Source: Vicinamibacterales bacterium
GTDB lineage: Bacteria > Acidobacteriota > Vicinamibacteria > Vicinamibacterales > SCN-69-37
NCBI GenBank assembly: GCA_030827135.1
Contig: JAURFE010000001.1
Coordinates: forward strand, 494,368 to 558,367
Direction: 5' to 3'
Length of the DNA stretch: 64,000 nucleotides
Below are positions 1 to 8,747 of this stretch, piece after piece (the stretch's first letter is position 1; each line of letters begins with the position of its first letter). Made by a program: the position numbers and the translations under genes. The notes below the pieces were generated by a model. That model worked only from the letters and a program-made list of their open reading frames with translations. It had not been told where the DNA came from and ran no database searches.

Positions 1-369
1 CCGCAGCGGCTCTTCCTTTGTGGCGAGAACACAGTGGCCCATCACCCCATCAAAGAGGTCGGCGGGCCGGGCGGCGTCAATCAACCGAGCATCAAAGTCT
101 TCGTCATCAAGCGACGTGAGCCAATCCGATCGGCCCCGGAGCCCAGGCATGACCAGAAGCGCATCAAACACCCGACGCCGCCACCCACCTGCAAACGGCA
201 GACTGATGCAGCGGCCCGACGAGGACTGCGCTGACCGCGCGTACACCACCGACTGCTCCCAGCACTCGAGCGCATGCACCATCGCGCGCAGGAATTCGCC
301 CTGGCCTCCCGCACCCAGCACCGCGTTGGCGCCAAACGCGATGCGCGGCACCGCTACCACTTCACCCAT
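1..369 (-). CDS. Glycosyltransferase, partial (N-terminus only)
   Basis: Reading leftward from an ATG at 369 gives about 123 residues (MGEVVAVPRIAFGANAVLGA...) with no stop before the window edge, so the gene is cut. The Gly-rich opening (GANAVLGAGGQGEFLRAMVHAL) resembles the N-terminal Rossmann half of GT-B glycosyltransferases, where an activated-sugar transferase begins with a glycine loop after the first strand. It overlaps the 3' end of the upstream flippase gene by 16 bases, which suggests an envelope or exopolysaccharide polysaccharide operon. The family call is tentative because no catalytic part is visible; another nucleotide-binding fold is possible. Confidence 0.5.
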   Translation of the reverse strand, partial: MGEVVAVPRIAFGANAVLGAGGQGEFLRAMVHALECWEQSVVYARSAQSSSGRCISLPFAGGWRRRVFDALLVMPGLRGRSDWLTSLDDEDFDARLIDAARPADLFDGVMGHCVLATKEEPLR

Positions 370-1658
370 CCCGGCCGCGTGAGCCCAAGGACGGCGATGG
401 CCGCCTGGACCGCCAGACCCACCGCCGCCGACCCCACGCCGAACCACAGGGCCCCTGCGGTGGTGCCCAGTGGCAGATTGGCCGCAAGCACGATCTGCGT
501 GGCGATCAACACCAGCAACCCGATCGGCTGCCACCGATTCCACGACCGGGCGCTATTGACCGCCACGAGGTACCCGCCGAGCAGACTCAGGCCCGACGCG
601 AGAATCATGAGGTGCAACTCGTGTGTCAGCCCTGAATACGTCGGCCCCAGAACAAAAAGAAACGCGCGTGGTGCGACCCAGGCTGCGGCCAGCAGTCCTG
701 CCGCAACCGCGGTCTGAATCAGGCCAAACTGCAGGAACCGTCTTGTGAAAAGCCGGTCAGTGGTTGTCGCGGCAAGGCGCGGTACGAACACGACGGACGT
801 CAGCGCCCCAAACGCCCCCACCACCAGACCCAACCGGCCAAGCGCGCCAATGTTTGCCACCGAGCTGGCGTCACCAGCGATGGCGGCGAACCACACCACG
901 AACTGCCCCTGCACGACGAAGTACACCGCGTTAGGCAGCGTTGGCAGCAGATACCTCACCACGGCGCGCGTGGCCGGCGCAGACACCGCGTCCAGGGACG
1001 TGGTCATCCCGGCGCCCCTGTTCGACGTCCACGCCGTCACAAGGGCCGCCGCAAGCGCGGTGGCAACGGCGGCCGTCGCATTGCGCCAGCCGAGGTAGAT
1101 GATGAGTCCGGCGAGCGCCAGACGCACCAGCGCACCGGCCATCTCGGCGCGGTAACTCTCCCCATACCGTCCGTGCAGGCGCAGGTCATACAACCTGGTC
1201 GTCCCCACGATTTGCCACCAGACGATCGCAAGCACCAGCGCTGAAAGTGCAGCCAGGTCCATCGCGGTCAGTGAGGCGCCGCCCCCCCATCGGACGATGA
1301 CCGCCACGACCACCGGGGCCAGCGCGGCGAACAGCCACCGGCGCACATTCAGGACGGCCGGAGCGATAGCAGCATAGGCCTCGGTCCCCTTCCCGCCCCG
1401 GTGGAAGAAATACGCAAGGACCGAGAAGCTGCCGAGATCGGTGACAAAGGAAAAGGTAACGAGGATTGAGGACACGATCGTGTAGATCGCGAATTGGTCA
1501 ACCGAGAGCGTATTGGTGAAGAGGAGGCCTGCGCCGATGGCCGTGGCCTGCAGGAGGAGCTGGACGGAAAAGAACTGCAGCGCCACACCGGCCCAGCGCT
1601 GCGCCCGCACGAGCACCGCGGCGGGCGTCGGCGCTGGCGCGGGCAGGTCGGGCAGCAC
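354..1658 (-). CDS. Polysaccharide flippase-like membrane protein (MATE/Wzx superfamily)
   Basis: A 434-residue integral membrane protein with about twelve hydrophobic segments spread along its length and few charged residues between them, the usual size and layout of oligosaccharide or lipid-linked-sugar flippases. The opening RWAGVALQFFSVQLLLQ segment followed by a polar, glycine-containing helix fits that superfamily. The start is GTG at 1658, immediately downstream of the etfA stop (1660-1662); no in-frame ATG lies nearby. It is followed, with a 16-base overlap, by a glycosyltransferase-like gene, so a role in moving a lipid-linked glycan across the inner membrane is likely. The substrate cannot be told from the sequence. 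Confidence 0.65.
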   Translation of the reverse strand: MLPDLPAPAPTPAAVLVRAQRWAGVALQFFSVQLLLQATAIGAGLLFTNTLSVDQFAIYTIVSSILVTFSFVTDLGSFSVLAYFFHRGGKGTEAYAAIAPAVLNVRRWLFAALAPVVVAVIVRWGGGASLTAMDLAALSALVLAIVWWQIVGTTRLYDLRLHGRYGESYRAEMAGALVRLALAGLIIYLGWRNATAAVATALAAALVTAWTSNRGAGMTTSLDAVSAPATRAVVRYLLPTLPNAVYFVVQGQFVVWFAAIAGDASSVANIGALGRLGLVVGAFGALTSVVFVPRLAATTTDRLFTRRFLQFGLIQTAVAAGLLAAAWVAPRAFLFVLGPTYSGLTHELHLMILASGLSLLGGYLVAVNSARSWNRWQPIGLLVLIATQIVLAANLPLGTTAGALWFGVGSAAVGLAVQAAIAVLGLTRPGWVKW

Positions 1659-1659
1659 G

Positions 1660-2619
1660 TTACGTCTTGAGGGCTGCGATCACCGCCGGCACGACGTCGA
1701 ACAGGTCACCGACAATGCCGTAGTCCGCAATTTCGAAGATCGGGGCCTCGGCGTCCTTGTTGATGGCCACGATCGTCCGGGTGCCCTTCATCCCGACCAC
1801 ATGCTGAATGGCGCCGGAGATGCCGAGCGCGAGATACAGCTTCGGCGCGACGGTCTGCCCTGAACTGCCGACCTGACGTTCCATCGGCAGCCAGCCGGCG
1901 TCACAGATGGGGCGCGAAGCGGCCAGCTCAGCCTGGAGCGCCTCGGCCAGCTGTTTCGCGAGTTCGATGTGCTCGGGGCCCTTGATGCCGCGACCGACCG
2001 ACACGATGCGCTCGGCCTGGGTGAGATCCACCGCCTGCTTCGCCTCACGGAACGGCGCCTCGGGTGTCTGACGGATGGCGGCGGGGTCCACGTGTGCGGC
2101 GACCTGCCGCACGGCGGCGGGCGCGCTGCCCTTCTTCACCGCATCCACACGGAACGCGCCAATCTGGAAGGTGACGACGTGGGGGCCGGGGCCGTCGATG
2201 ACGACGTCGGCGTTGACCTTGCCCTGGAACATCAATCGCACATACACGTGCGCACCGTCGTTCGACTTCAGACCGACACAGTCGGCCACCAGCGGCGCGT
2301 TCAGACGCGCGGCCAGCTTTGGCGCGAAGTCGCGCGTCTGGTAAGTGTGCGGCAACACCACATGCGACGGGGCTTCCGTCGCCACAAGCGCCGCCAGTGC
2401 CGCCACGAACCCATCCGGCGTGTAGGCGCCAAGCGCAGCGTGTTCGAGGGCGATCACACCGGCGACATCGGCCGCCGCCAGTTCCGTCGCCGGTCCGTTG
2501 ACCGATGCGCCCGGCACCACGATGGTGATCGGTTCGCCCATTTGCTGCGCGGCCGCGACCGCCTCCCATGACGCCCGGTTGAGCGTGCCGTCCTTCTGCT
2601 CCGCGATGACGAGAATCAT
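1660..2619 (-). CDS. etfA: Electron transfer flavoprotein subunit alpha
   Basis: A 319-residue protein beginning MILVIAEQKDG. The C-terminal half carries the ETF-alpha FAD-binding region (SVGRGIKGPEHIELAKQLAE, then QVGSSGQTVAPKLYLALGIS and GISGAIQHVVGMKGTRTIVA), the hallmark of this family. With EtfB it takes electrons from acyl-CoA dehydrogenases and passes them to the quinone pool. The reading frame stays open upstream, but the ATG at 2619 lies 2 bp after the etfB stop and matches the family N-terminus, so longer starts are rejected. It is co-transcribed with etfB. An acyl-CoA dehydrogenase and enoyl-CoA hydratase elsewhere in the window are plausible electron donors and partners. Confidence 0.95.
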   Translation of the reverse strand: MILVIAEQKDGTLNRASWEAVAAAQQMGEPITIVVPGASVNGPATELAAADVAGVIALEHAALGAYTPDGFVAALAALVATEAPSHVVLPHTYQTRDFAPKLAARLNAPLVADCVGLKSNDGAHVYVRLMFQGKVNADVVIDGPGPHVVTFQIGAFRVDAVKKGSAPAAVRQVAAHVDPAAIRQTPEAPFREAKQAVDLTQAERIVSVGRGIKGPEHIELAKQLAEALQAELAASRPICDAGWLPMERQVGSSGQTVAPKLYLALGISGAIQHVVGMKGTRTIVAINKDAEAPIFEIADYGIVGDLFDVVPAVIAALKT

Positions 2620-2621
2620 GA

Positions 2622-3383
2622 CTAAAACACCCTCGCTTCGTCGCGCAGGACACGGACGAGTTCGGCTGCCGCTTCGGCCGGCGTTCCACCGATGAGGCGC
2701 GTGGCCTTCGTCTTTTCCGGCACGTAAATGGACACGATGCGCTGACGCGCGGCGGCTGCGGCCGGCGCGGCCACCGCCTTGATCTCCTTCTTCTTGGCCG
2801 CCATGATGCCCTTGAGCGTGGCGTACCGCAGCTGATTGATGCCGCTCTGAATGGTGAGCACGGCCGGCAGCGGCATGCTGATCCACTGGAACCAGCCGCC
2901 TTCGAGCTCGCGCTTCACCTTCAGCGTCGAGCCGTCCACCTGCACTTCCATGATGATCGTCGAATGCGCCATCCCGAGGCGTTCGGCCAGGATGACGCCG
3001 ACCTGCGCGAAGCCCTGGTCGTCGGACTGCAGCCCGGTCAGAACGAGGTCACACGCTTCGTCCTTGATCGCGGCCGCAAGCGCATCGGCGGCGGTGAACG
3101 CGTCAGCCGTCGCGAGGTGATCACCATCAACGTGAATCGCGCGATCGGCGCCACGCGCCAGGGCCTCACGAATCACCTGCGTCACCCGCGCGGGCCCGGC
3201 AGACACCACAATCACTTCGCCGCCGTGTTTTTCCTTCAGCCGCAGCGCTTCTTCAAGCGCGTAGGCATCCGGCTCGTTCAGCTCCCAGGCGGCATCCTGA
3301 TCGCGGACCCACGTCTTGTCATCATTCACGCGCACTTGCCACTCGCGTGAAACGACCTGCTTGATACAGACGGCGATTTTCAT
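2622..3383 (-). CDS. etfB: Electron transfer flavoprotein subunit beta
   Basis: 253 residues, MKIAVCIKQVVSREWQVRV at the start and NEPDAYALEEALRLKEKHGGEV shortly after, both typical of ETF-beta. The AMP-binding segment around residues 120-150 (DLVLTGLQSDDQGFAQVGVILAE) is intact. The size equals the usual 250-260 residues. It forms a pair with etfA (2-bp gap) and starts 38 bp after fabF; a hairpin lies in that gap. The heterodimer with EtfA is a soluble cytoplasmic electron carrier. Confidence 0.95.
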   Translation of the reverse strand: MKIAVCIKQVVSREWQVRVNDDKTWVRDQDAAWELNEPDAYALEEALRLKEKHGGEVIVVSAGPARVTQVIREALARGADRAIHVDGDHLATADAFTAADALAAAIKDEACDLVLTGLQSDDQGFAQVGVILAERLGMAHSTIIMEVQVDGSTLKVKRELEGGWFQWISMPLPAVLTIQSGINQLRYATLKGIMAAKKKEIKAVAAPAAAAARQRIVSIYVPEKTKATRLIGGTPAEAAAELVRVLRDEARVF

Positions 3384-3399
3384 GAGTCTTCTCTATCTT

Positions 3400-3417
3400 C
3401 GGAGCCGCCGGGCTCCG
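3400..3417 (-). other. Hairpin between fabF and etfB
   Basis: A perfect 7-bp inverted repeat (CGGAGCC and GGCTCCG, 4-nt loop) fills the gap between the fabF stop and the etfB start. There is no following T-tract on the minus strand, so it is not a classical intrinsic terminator. It may attenuate transcription or stabilise mRNA ends. Confidence 0.35.
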
Positions 3418-3421
3418 CTTC

Positions 3422-4663
3422 TTACGCGTCGTATCGCTTCACCAGCAGTGTGCCGTTGGTGCCGCCGAATCCGAACGAATTCGACAACGCGTAATTGATG
3501 GTCATCGGCCGCGCCGTGTGCGGCGCGTAGTCGAGATCACACGCCGGGTCCGGGTTGTCGAGATTGGCCGTCGGCGGAGCAATCTGATGACGCACCGCGA
3601 GGGCCGTGATGCCCGCTTCAAGCCCGCCCGCCGCGCCCAGCAGGTGTCCGGTCATCGACTTGGTCGAGGACATGACCAGTTTGTGCGCGTGCTCACCGAA
3701 CGTCCGCTTGACCGCCAACGTCTCCGTGGGGTCGTTGATGGGCGTGGACGTGCCGTGGGCGTTGATGTAGTCGACCTTGTCGGGCGTGATGCCGGCCTTG
3801 CGAAGCGCCATCTGCATCGACCGCACGGCGCCATCCGCGTCAGGTGGCTGGCCGGTCAGGTGGTACGCATCAGACGACAACCCGTAGCCGACGACTTCGC
3901 AATAAATCTGCGCGCCGCGCGCCTTCGCCGTCTCGAGCTCCTCAAGGATGACAATGCCCGCGCCTTCGCCAATGACGAAGCCGTCGCGGTCCTTGTCGAA
4001 CGGACGACTCGCCCGCGTGGGCTCGTCGTTGCGCGTGGACAACGCGCGCATCGCGGCAAACCCGCCCACACCCATCGGCGTGATTGCCATCTCCGACCCG
4101 CCCGCAATCATCGTATCCGCGTCGCCGCGGCGGATGATCTCGAACGACTCGCCGATGGCGTGCGCCGATGCCGTGCACGCGGTGCACGTCGCCAGGTTCG
4201 GCCCCTTCGCGCCGAAACGAATCGACACGTGCCCCGCGGCCAGATTGATGATCGACGCCGGAATAAAGAACGGGGAGATCCGGCGCGGACCGCCGTTCAG
4301 CAGTTCCTTGTGCTCGTTTTCGATCGTCAGGAACCCGCCTATACCCGACGCGATGAACACGCCGGTCCGGTCCGCATTCTCCGGCGTCACCGCCAGCTTC
4401 GCATCGTCCACCGCAAACTGCGAGGCGGCGATGGCGAACTGGATGAAGAGGTCGATCTTTTTGACCTCTTTTTTCTCCACGAAGTTCAGGGGGTCGAACC
4501 CCTTGACCTCGCCGGCGATCCGCGACGCATGCTGCGAGGCGTCAAACCGCGTGATGGGGCCGATGCCGCTCGTGCCGGCACACACCCCCGCCCACGTCGC
4601 GTCCGTCCCCAGACCGACGGACGAGATCAGCCCGACCCCGGTGATGACGACGCGCCTGCTCAC
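3422..4663 (-). CDS. fabF: Beta-ketoacyl-ACP synthase II
   Basis: A 413-residue KAS II, the expected length. The nucleophile lies in TACTAS, and the two catalytic histidines lie in [14 protein letters not shown] and in [13 protein letters not shown], giving the Cys-His-His triad. It condenses malonyl-ACP with acyl-ACP in fatty-acid elongation. Translation begins at GTG 4663; this GTG overlaps the acpP stop as GTGA, so the two are translationally coupled. The neighbours acpP, fabG and plsX make a standard fatty-acid synthesis operon. Confidence 0.96.
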   Translation of the reverse strand: MSRRVVITGVGLISSVGLGTDATWAGVCAGTSGIGPITRFDASQHASRIAGEVKGFDPLNFVEKKEVKKIDLFIQFAIAASQFAVDDAKLAVTPENADRTGVFIASGIGGFLTIENEHKELLNGGPRRISPFFIPASIINLAAGHVSIRFGAKGPNLATCTACTASAHAIGESFEIIRRGDADTMIAGGSEMAITPMGVGGFAAMRALSTRNDEPTRASRPFDKDRDGFVIGEGAGIVILEELETAKARGAQIYCEVVGYGLSSDAYHLTGQPPDADGAVRSMQMALRKAGITPDKVDYINAHGTSTPINDPTETLAVKRTFGEHAHKLVMSSTKSMTGHLLGAAGGLEAGITALAVRHQIAPPTANLDNPDPACDLDYAPHTARPMTINYALSNSFGFGGTNGTLLVKRYDA

Positions 4664-4899
4664 TTCTTCTTCGCGTGCTTTTCGATGTACTCGACGGCGT
4701 CCTTGACGCGCGTGATCTTCTCCGCGTCTTCGTCGGGAATTTCGATGCTGAACTCTTCTTCGAAGGCCATGACGAGTTCCACCGTGTCGAGCGAGTCGGC
4801 ACCGAGGTCATCCACAAACGACGCGTCCTGCGTCACTTCGTCCTCGTCCACGCCCAGTTGTTCCACGATGATTTTCTTAACCTGATCTGCGACGGCCAT
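4660..4899 (-). CDS. acpP: Acyl carrier protein
   Basis: A 79-residue acidic protein beginning [17 protein letters not shown]. Ser36 in [11 protein letters not shown] is the phosphopantetheine attachment site. An open frame extends upstream, but the ATG at 4899 is preceded by a good ribosome-binding site (GGGAGG, positions 4905-4910) and matches the family start. It carries growing acyl chains for FabF, FabG, FabZ and PlsX, all encoded in this window. Confidence 0.97.
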   Translation of the reverse strand: MAVADQVKKIIVEQLGVDEDEVTQDASFVDDLGADSLDTVELVMAFEEEFSIEIPDEDAEKITRVKDAVEYIEKHAKKK

Positions 4900-4910
4900 T
4901 CGATCCTCCC

Positions 4911-5651
4911 TTAAGTGTGCATCCCGCCATTGACGGAAAGCACGTGTCCCGTAATATACGCTGCCTCGTCCGAGGCCAGAAACCTGACTGCTGCGGCAAT
5001 GTCCTCGGGCGTCCCGAGCCGCTGCAGCGGAATCTTCTTCGCCCACTCCTCGTGGGCCCCGGCGGAAATCGCCTTCGTCATGTCCGTATCAATGAGCCCG
5101 GGGGCCACGGCATTTACCGTAATCCCTCGGGACGCGATTTCCAGCGCCAGCGCCTTGGTGAACCCAATCAGGCCCGCCTTGGACGCCGCGTAGTTGGCCT
5201 GACCGGCGTTGCCGGCCTCACCCACCACGGACGTAATGCTGATGATACGACCCTGACGGGCTCTCACCATCGACTTCAACACCGCCTGCACACAGGTATA
5301 CGCCCCGGTCAGGTTGGCCGCGATGACGGCGTCCCAGTCGTCGCGCTTCATCCGCAACATCAGCTGGTCCCGGGTGACGCCCGCGTTATTGACCAGGATG
5401 TCGATCTTCTTCTGGCGCTCGAGCACGCCCGAGACCACCGTCTCGACCGATGCCGGGTCGGTCACGTCAAGGCTGGCCATCTCTGCGCTGCCGCCCGCCG
5501 CCCGAATCACATCCACCGTGCCGGCCGCATTGTCGCCGCGCGCCGCGGCCACCACATGGGCGCCGCCCGAGGCGAGTGCCAGGGCAATCGCTCGACCAAT
5601 CCCGCGTGACGCGCCGGTGACCAGGGCCACACGGCCCGTCAACATGAACAT
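4911..5651 (-). CDS. fabG: 3-oxoacyl-ACP reductase
   Basis: 246 residues, short-chain dehydrogenase fold. The NADP-binding motif [10 protein letters not shown] is at the N-terminus, NNAG follows in the middle, and the catalytic Ser (ITSVVG) and YAASK are in place. The C-terminus ends SVNGGMHT, typical for FabG. It reduces beta-ketoacyl-ACP in fatty-acid elongation. Two in-frame ATGs (MFMLTGR) are possible starts; the first is given, and the second at residue 3 is equally plausible. It lies 11 bp upstream of acpP. Confidence 0.95.
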   Translation of the reverse strand: MFMLTGRVALVTGASRGIGRAIALALASGGAHVVAAARGDNAAGTVDVIRAAGGSAEMASLDVTDPASVETVVSGVLERQKKIDILVNNAGVTRDQLMLRMKRDDWDAVIAANLTGAYTCVQAVLKSMVRARQGRIISITSVVGEAGNAGQANYAASKAGLIGFTKALALEIASRGITVNAVAPGLIDTDMTKAISAGAHEEWAKKIPLQRLGTPEDIAAAVRFLASDEAAYITGHVLSVNGGMHT

Positions 5652-5683
5652 GACAGTCTTTCTACTTCAGCACAGACAGACAA

Positions 5684-5857
5684 ATTGGGCAATGAGGCGG
5701 TGGGGCAATGAGGCAATGAGGCAATGGAATTCGGCACTGGCTCAATGGGCCCATGCAATTACCGCAATTCTGGGAATTCCATTGCGCCATTGTGGAATTG
5801 TCGAATTGTGGAATTCCATTGCCCCATTGCCCCATTGCCTCATTGCCTCATTCTCAG
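5684..5857. repeat. Inverted pair of degenerate octamer arrays (word GGCAATGA/G)
   Basis: The left arm, 5684-5730, is a run of 8-bp words of the type GGCAATGA or GGCAATGG ending in GGAATTC. The right arm, 5812-5857, is the reverse complement of such a run starting at GAATTCC. Over the 31 bp closest to the centre the two arms match with about three differences. The centre (5731-5811) is itself rich in AATTC and CAATG words. The array fills the fabG-plsX gap and runs into plsX: the last codons and the TGA stop of plsX (5840-5842) are repeat sequence. It could fold into a long hairpin. I do not recognise a named element. Confidence 0.85.
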
Positions 5858-6856
5858 GGCGTCTCTCAGCCTTCCCACGAGCCCCTCATTGACAAGTTGC
5901 GCGGCGGTGGCGATGCCGTTACGCACGGCGCGGGCTTCCGAGCGGCCGTGGCCGACGATGGCCAGGCCGTTGACGCCCAGCAGCGGTGCACCGCCGCGCT
6001 CGCCGGCATCCATGCGTGCCTTGAGGCGCTTGAAGCCGCGGCCGACCAGCCAGTTCGCGATTCGCGAGGCCGTCGACTGCCCCACTTCCCGCCTCAGCAT
6101 GCGTTCAAGGGTGTCCACCAGCCCCTCGCCGACCTTGAGGGCAACGTTGCCAGTAAAACCGTCCGTCACGATGACGTCCACGTGGCCGCTGAACATGTCG
6201 CGGGCATCGAGATTTCCGGCAAACGTGAGACCGGGGACCGCCGACAGAAGCGCGTGGGCTTCACGAATCAGGTCGTTCCCCTTGCCCGGCTCCTCGCCAA
6301 TCGAGAGCAGACCCACCCGCGGAGCGTCCAGCTTCAAGAGGAGGCGGGCGTACGCGGCCCCCATCATGGCAAACGCCCGGAGGTGCTCCGGCCGGCAGTC
6401 GAGCGTGGCACCGGTGTCGAGTAACACCGCCTGACCGGTCAGCGTGGGCATCAGGACCGCCAGGGCGGGACGTTCGGCGCCATCCACGAGCCCGAACGCG
6501 GCGTGGGCCGAGAGCAGCGTGGCGCCGGTGTGGCCGGCGCTGTAACAGGCATCCGCATCGCCGCGCGCGACACAGTCCACTGCGACCTTGATGGACGCAC
6601 CGGGCTTGCGGCGCAGCGCCGCGAGCGGCGCTTCGTCCATCCCGATCACGTCGGGCGCGTCAACTTGTGTAATGCGGGATCGCCAGTCGGACGCCGGAGC
6701 GTCCACAACACGCGCCAGTTCGTCCGCCACGAGGGCCGTGGGGCCCACCAACCGGATGGCGACGTCGAGCTCGCGCGCCGCCGCGACCGCGCCGGCGACG
6801 ACCACAGTGGGGGCGTGATCGCCCCCCATGGCATCGACCGCGATGGTCGGGCGCAA
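5840..6856 (-). CDS. plsX: Phosphate acyltransferase PlsX
   Basis: A 338-residue protein with the PlsX signature AVDAMGGDHAP at residues 6-16 and conserved blocks ATLDCRPEHL and VDVIVTDGFTGNVALK. It makes acyl-phosphate from acyl-ACP for phospholipid synthesis. Translation must begin at TTG 6856, because the only ATG nearby is inside the conserved AVDAMGG motif and an in-frame stop (the rpmF stop) lies just upstream. The order rpmF-plsX-fab genes is the common bacterial arrangement. The final residues (MRQ) and stop codon are supplied by a tandem array, so the C-terminus is probably variable between relatives. Confidence 0.93.
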   Translation of the reverse strand: MRPTIAVDAMGGDHAPTVVVAGAVAAARELDVAIRLVGPTALVADELARVVDAPASDWRSRITQVDAPDVIGMDEAPLAALRRKPGASIKVAVDCVARGDADACYSAGHTGATLLSAHAAFGLVDGAERPALAVLMPTLTGQAVLLDTGATLDCRPEHLRAFAMMGAAYARLLLKLDAPRVGLLSIGEEPGKGNDLIREAHALLSAVPGLTFAGNLDARDMFSGHVDVIVTDGFTGNVALKVGEGLVDTLERMLRREVGQSTASRIANWLVGRGFKRLKARMDAGERGGAPLLGVNGLAIVGHGRSEARAVRNGIATAAQLVNEGLVGRLRDALRMRQ

Positions 6857-6862
6857 CAGAGG

Positions 6863-7045
6863 CTAGTCTTCCTTGACCGCGCGGACCTGGCGGCCGTTGT
6901 AGAAGCCGCAGTTGACGCACACCTGGTGCGGCAACTTGGGCTCCTGACACTGCGGGCAGTTCATCGAGTTGACCTTGGTCAACGAATCATGCGTCCGGCG
7001 CTTGGACGTGCGCTGTTTGGAATGGCGTCGTTTTGGATTTGGCAT
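6863..7045 (-). CDS. rpmF: 50S ribosomal protein L32
   Basis: 60 residues. The basic N-terminus (MPNPKRRHSKQRTSKRRT) is followed by a zinc-ribbon with CPQC and CVNC pairs, as in zinc-type L32. It lies between yceD and plsX, the classical gene order. The stop is 6 bp before the TTG start of plsX. Confidence 0.96.
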   Translation of the reverse strand: MPNPKRRHSKQRTSKRRTHDSLTKVNSMNCPQCQEPKLPHQVCVNCGFYNGRQVRAVKED

Positions 7046-7060
7046 CGTTCGTATCCCTGC

Positions 7061-7621
7061 TTACTGCTTCTTCAAATCAGCGAGTGCGGCCAGCCGTGGA
7101 TCGATCCACTCCTGTTTGCACTCGCACGTCTCACGGTTGCGGTTCGCCCCGCACACCGAGCATAACCCCCGGCACTCGTCCTGACACAACGGCTTCATCG
7201 GCAGTGCCAGCACAAACTGCTCAAGCACAACATGCCCGAGGTCGATGCTTTCGTCCCGGTACTCAGCCAACCCGAGTATCTGGTCTTCCACATCGTCCTC
7301 AATCTCGCCCGACTTGACCGTCTCGGCGGTGACCTTTGCGAGGTCGCCGGCCGGCACGAACCGGGTCTCCACGTGCGCGTTGACGGGCACCGTAAACGGC
7401 TCCAGACAGCGGCTGCACGGCATTTCCAGCGTGGACGTCACTGTGGCATCCAACACCACCGTGGTGCCCTGGTCACGACGCACGGTGCCTTTCACCGTCG
7501 TCACCCCCTTGACCGTGTACTCGTCATGCCGATCCGAGGTCTGCACCGCGAACACCTCGGGATCAATCTGCCGATTGACTTCCTCGGCACCCCGGCGTAA
7601 GCGACTGATATCGAGCAGCAT
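7061..7621 (-). CDS. yceD: YceD/DUF177 family protein
   Basis: 186 residues from ATG 7621, which has an AGAGGGG ribosome-binding site; an upstream in-frame extension is rejected for that reason. DUF177 members contain a CSRCL-type motif (here PCSRCLEPF) and a C-terminal cysteine cluster (CQDECRGLCSVCG, then CECK). The gene is nearly always next to rpmF, as here. Its relatives in plants and bacteria have been linked to 23S rRNA accumulation; the exact role in this organism is not shown by the sequence. Confidence 0.85.
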   Translation of the reverse strand: MLLDISRLRRGAEEVNRQIDPEVFAVQTSDRHDEYTVKGVTTVKGTVRRDQGTTVVLDATVTSTLEMPCSRCLEPFTVPVNAHVETRFVPAGDLAKVTAETVKSGEIEDDVEDQILGLAEYRDESIDLGHVVLEQFVLALPMKPLCQDECRGLCSVCGANRNRETCECKQEWIDPRLAALADLKKQ

Positions 7622-7670
7622 GGTCCCCTCTACCGGCCGAGGCCGATAGCGCAAACGGAGAGTTTATCAC

Positions 7671-7713
7671 GGGGTCCAGAAGTCCAGGGGTCCAGGGGTC
7701 CTAGACACTCCAG
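7671..7713. repeat. Octamer array (word TCCAGGGG) at the dgt 3' end
   Basis: Four successive 8-bp words of the type TCCAGAAG/TCCAGGGG fill the yceD-dgt gap and abut the dgt stop codon (7701-7703). The same word recurs at 51836-51905 and 63069-63120. Confidence 0.8.
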
Positions 7714-8735
7714 GAACGGGGGACGAAGAGGTCCTCGAACAGGGCCACGGCGTAGCGGTCGGTCATTCCGGCCAGAAAGTCCCGGGCGGCAGCGTCCAGG
7801 CCCTCGGATTCGACGGTCACCGGGTCCAGGAACTGCTCGGGCCGGGCCCGGAGCTTGTCCCACAGGCCCCCCAGAATTCCGGCTGCTTTTTCAAATTCCG
7901 CCGTTGCCCGGGGGTTTTCGTAGACGGCCTGGAACAGGAACGTCCGCATATCCAACGTCGCCTGGAGCACCTCGTCGCTCATCCGAATCTCGGAGAGGCC
8001 ACCCTTGAGGGTCTCGGTCACCACATCGGTCACCATGGTGTTGATGCGCAGGGAGGACGTCGTCCCGAGCCGCGTCGTGGCGCTGGACGGCAGGTCGGCT
8101 GGGTCAAGCACCCCGGCCCGGACAGCATCGTCAATGTCGTGATTCACGTAGGCGATGATGTCGGCCACCCGGGCGATCTGCCCTTCTATCGTGGACGCGC
8201 GGTGTTCCGGCGGCGCCCCAACGGGGAGGCCATGTTTGCCTTTGGAATGCCGGGCGATGCCGTCACGCACTTCCCACGAGAGGTTCAGCCCCTGCCGGTT
8301 GTTCTCAAGGACATCGACGATGCGCAGGCTCTGTTCGTGATGACTGAACCCGCCAGGCACGAGTTTGTCGATGACGCGTTCGCCCGCATGCCCAAACGGC
8401 GGATGCCCGAGGTCATGCCCGAGCGCGATGGCTTCCGTGAGTTCTTCGTGCAGGCGCAGGACCTTGGCGATGCTGCGTGCAATCTGCGAGACCTCCAGGG
8501 TGTGTGTCAACCGCGTGCGGTAGTGATCGCCGGCCGGCGCAAAAAACACCTGTGTCTTGTGCTTCAGACGCCGGAACGACTTCGAATGAATGACGCGGTC
8601 GCGGTCGCGTTGAAAGATCGGCCGAATTGGATCCGGAGGTTCCGCCTGCATCCGCCCCCTGCTTGTGCGGCTGCGTGACGCCTGCGGCGCCAGCGTCTCG
8701 TCTTCCCTCGCTTCCAGTTGCTCTCGAATCGACAT
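7701..8735 (-). CDS. dgt: Deoxyguanosinetriphosphate triphosphohydrolase-like protein
   Basis: 344 residues with an HD-superfamily metal site: the histidine of TRLTHTLEV, then ALGHDLGHPPFGHAGE, and the later aspartate of YVNHDIDDA. The N-terminal RDRDRVIHSKSFRRLKHKTQVF block is typical of dGTPases. Such enzymes cleave dNTPs to nucleoside and triphosphate and adjust nucleotide pools. The length fits the shorter, dGTPase type 2 proteins rather than E. coli Dgt. Start ATG 8735. It is 12 bp downstream of deoB, another nucleotide gene. Confidence 0.88.
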   Translation of the reverse strand: MSIREQLEAREDETLAPQASRSRTSRGRMQAEPPDPIRPIFQRDRDRVIHSKSFRRLKHKTQVFFAPAGDHYRTRLTHTLEVSQIARSIAKVLRLHEELTEAIALGHDLGHPPFGHAGERVIDKLVPGGFSHHEQSLRIVDVLENNRQGLNLSWEVRDGIARHSKGKHGLPVGAPPEHRASTIEGQIARVADIIAYVNHDIDDAVRAGVLDPADLPSSATTRLGTTSSLRINTMVTDVVTETLKGGLSEIRMSDEVLQATLDMRTFLFQAVYENPRATAEFEKAAGILGGLWDKLRARPEQFLDPVTVESEGLDAAARDFLAGMTDRYAVALFEDLFVPRSWSV

Positions 8736-8747
8736 GATGCGGACAGT

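Noticed and set aside
2620-2886. N-terminal extension of etfA
   Set aside because: The extra peptide lies in etfB antisense to no family; the ATG at 2619 gives the conserved MILVIAEQ start.
3400-3417. Intrinsic terminator between fabF and etfB
   Set aside because: The stem is good but no T-run follows in the direction of transcription; kept only as a hairpin.
5684-5857. CRISPR array
   Set aside because: The repeats are contiguous 8-bp words with no spacers, and no cas gene is in the window.
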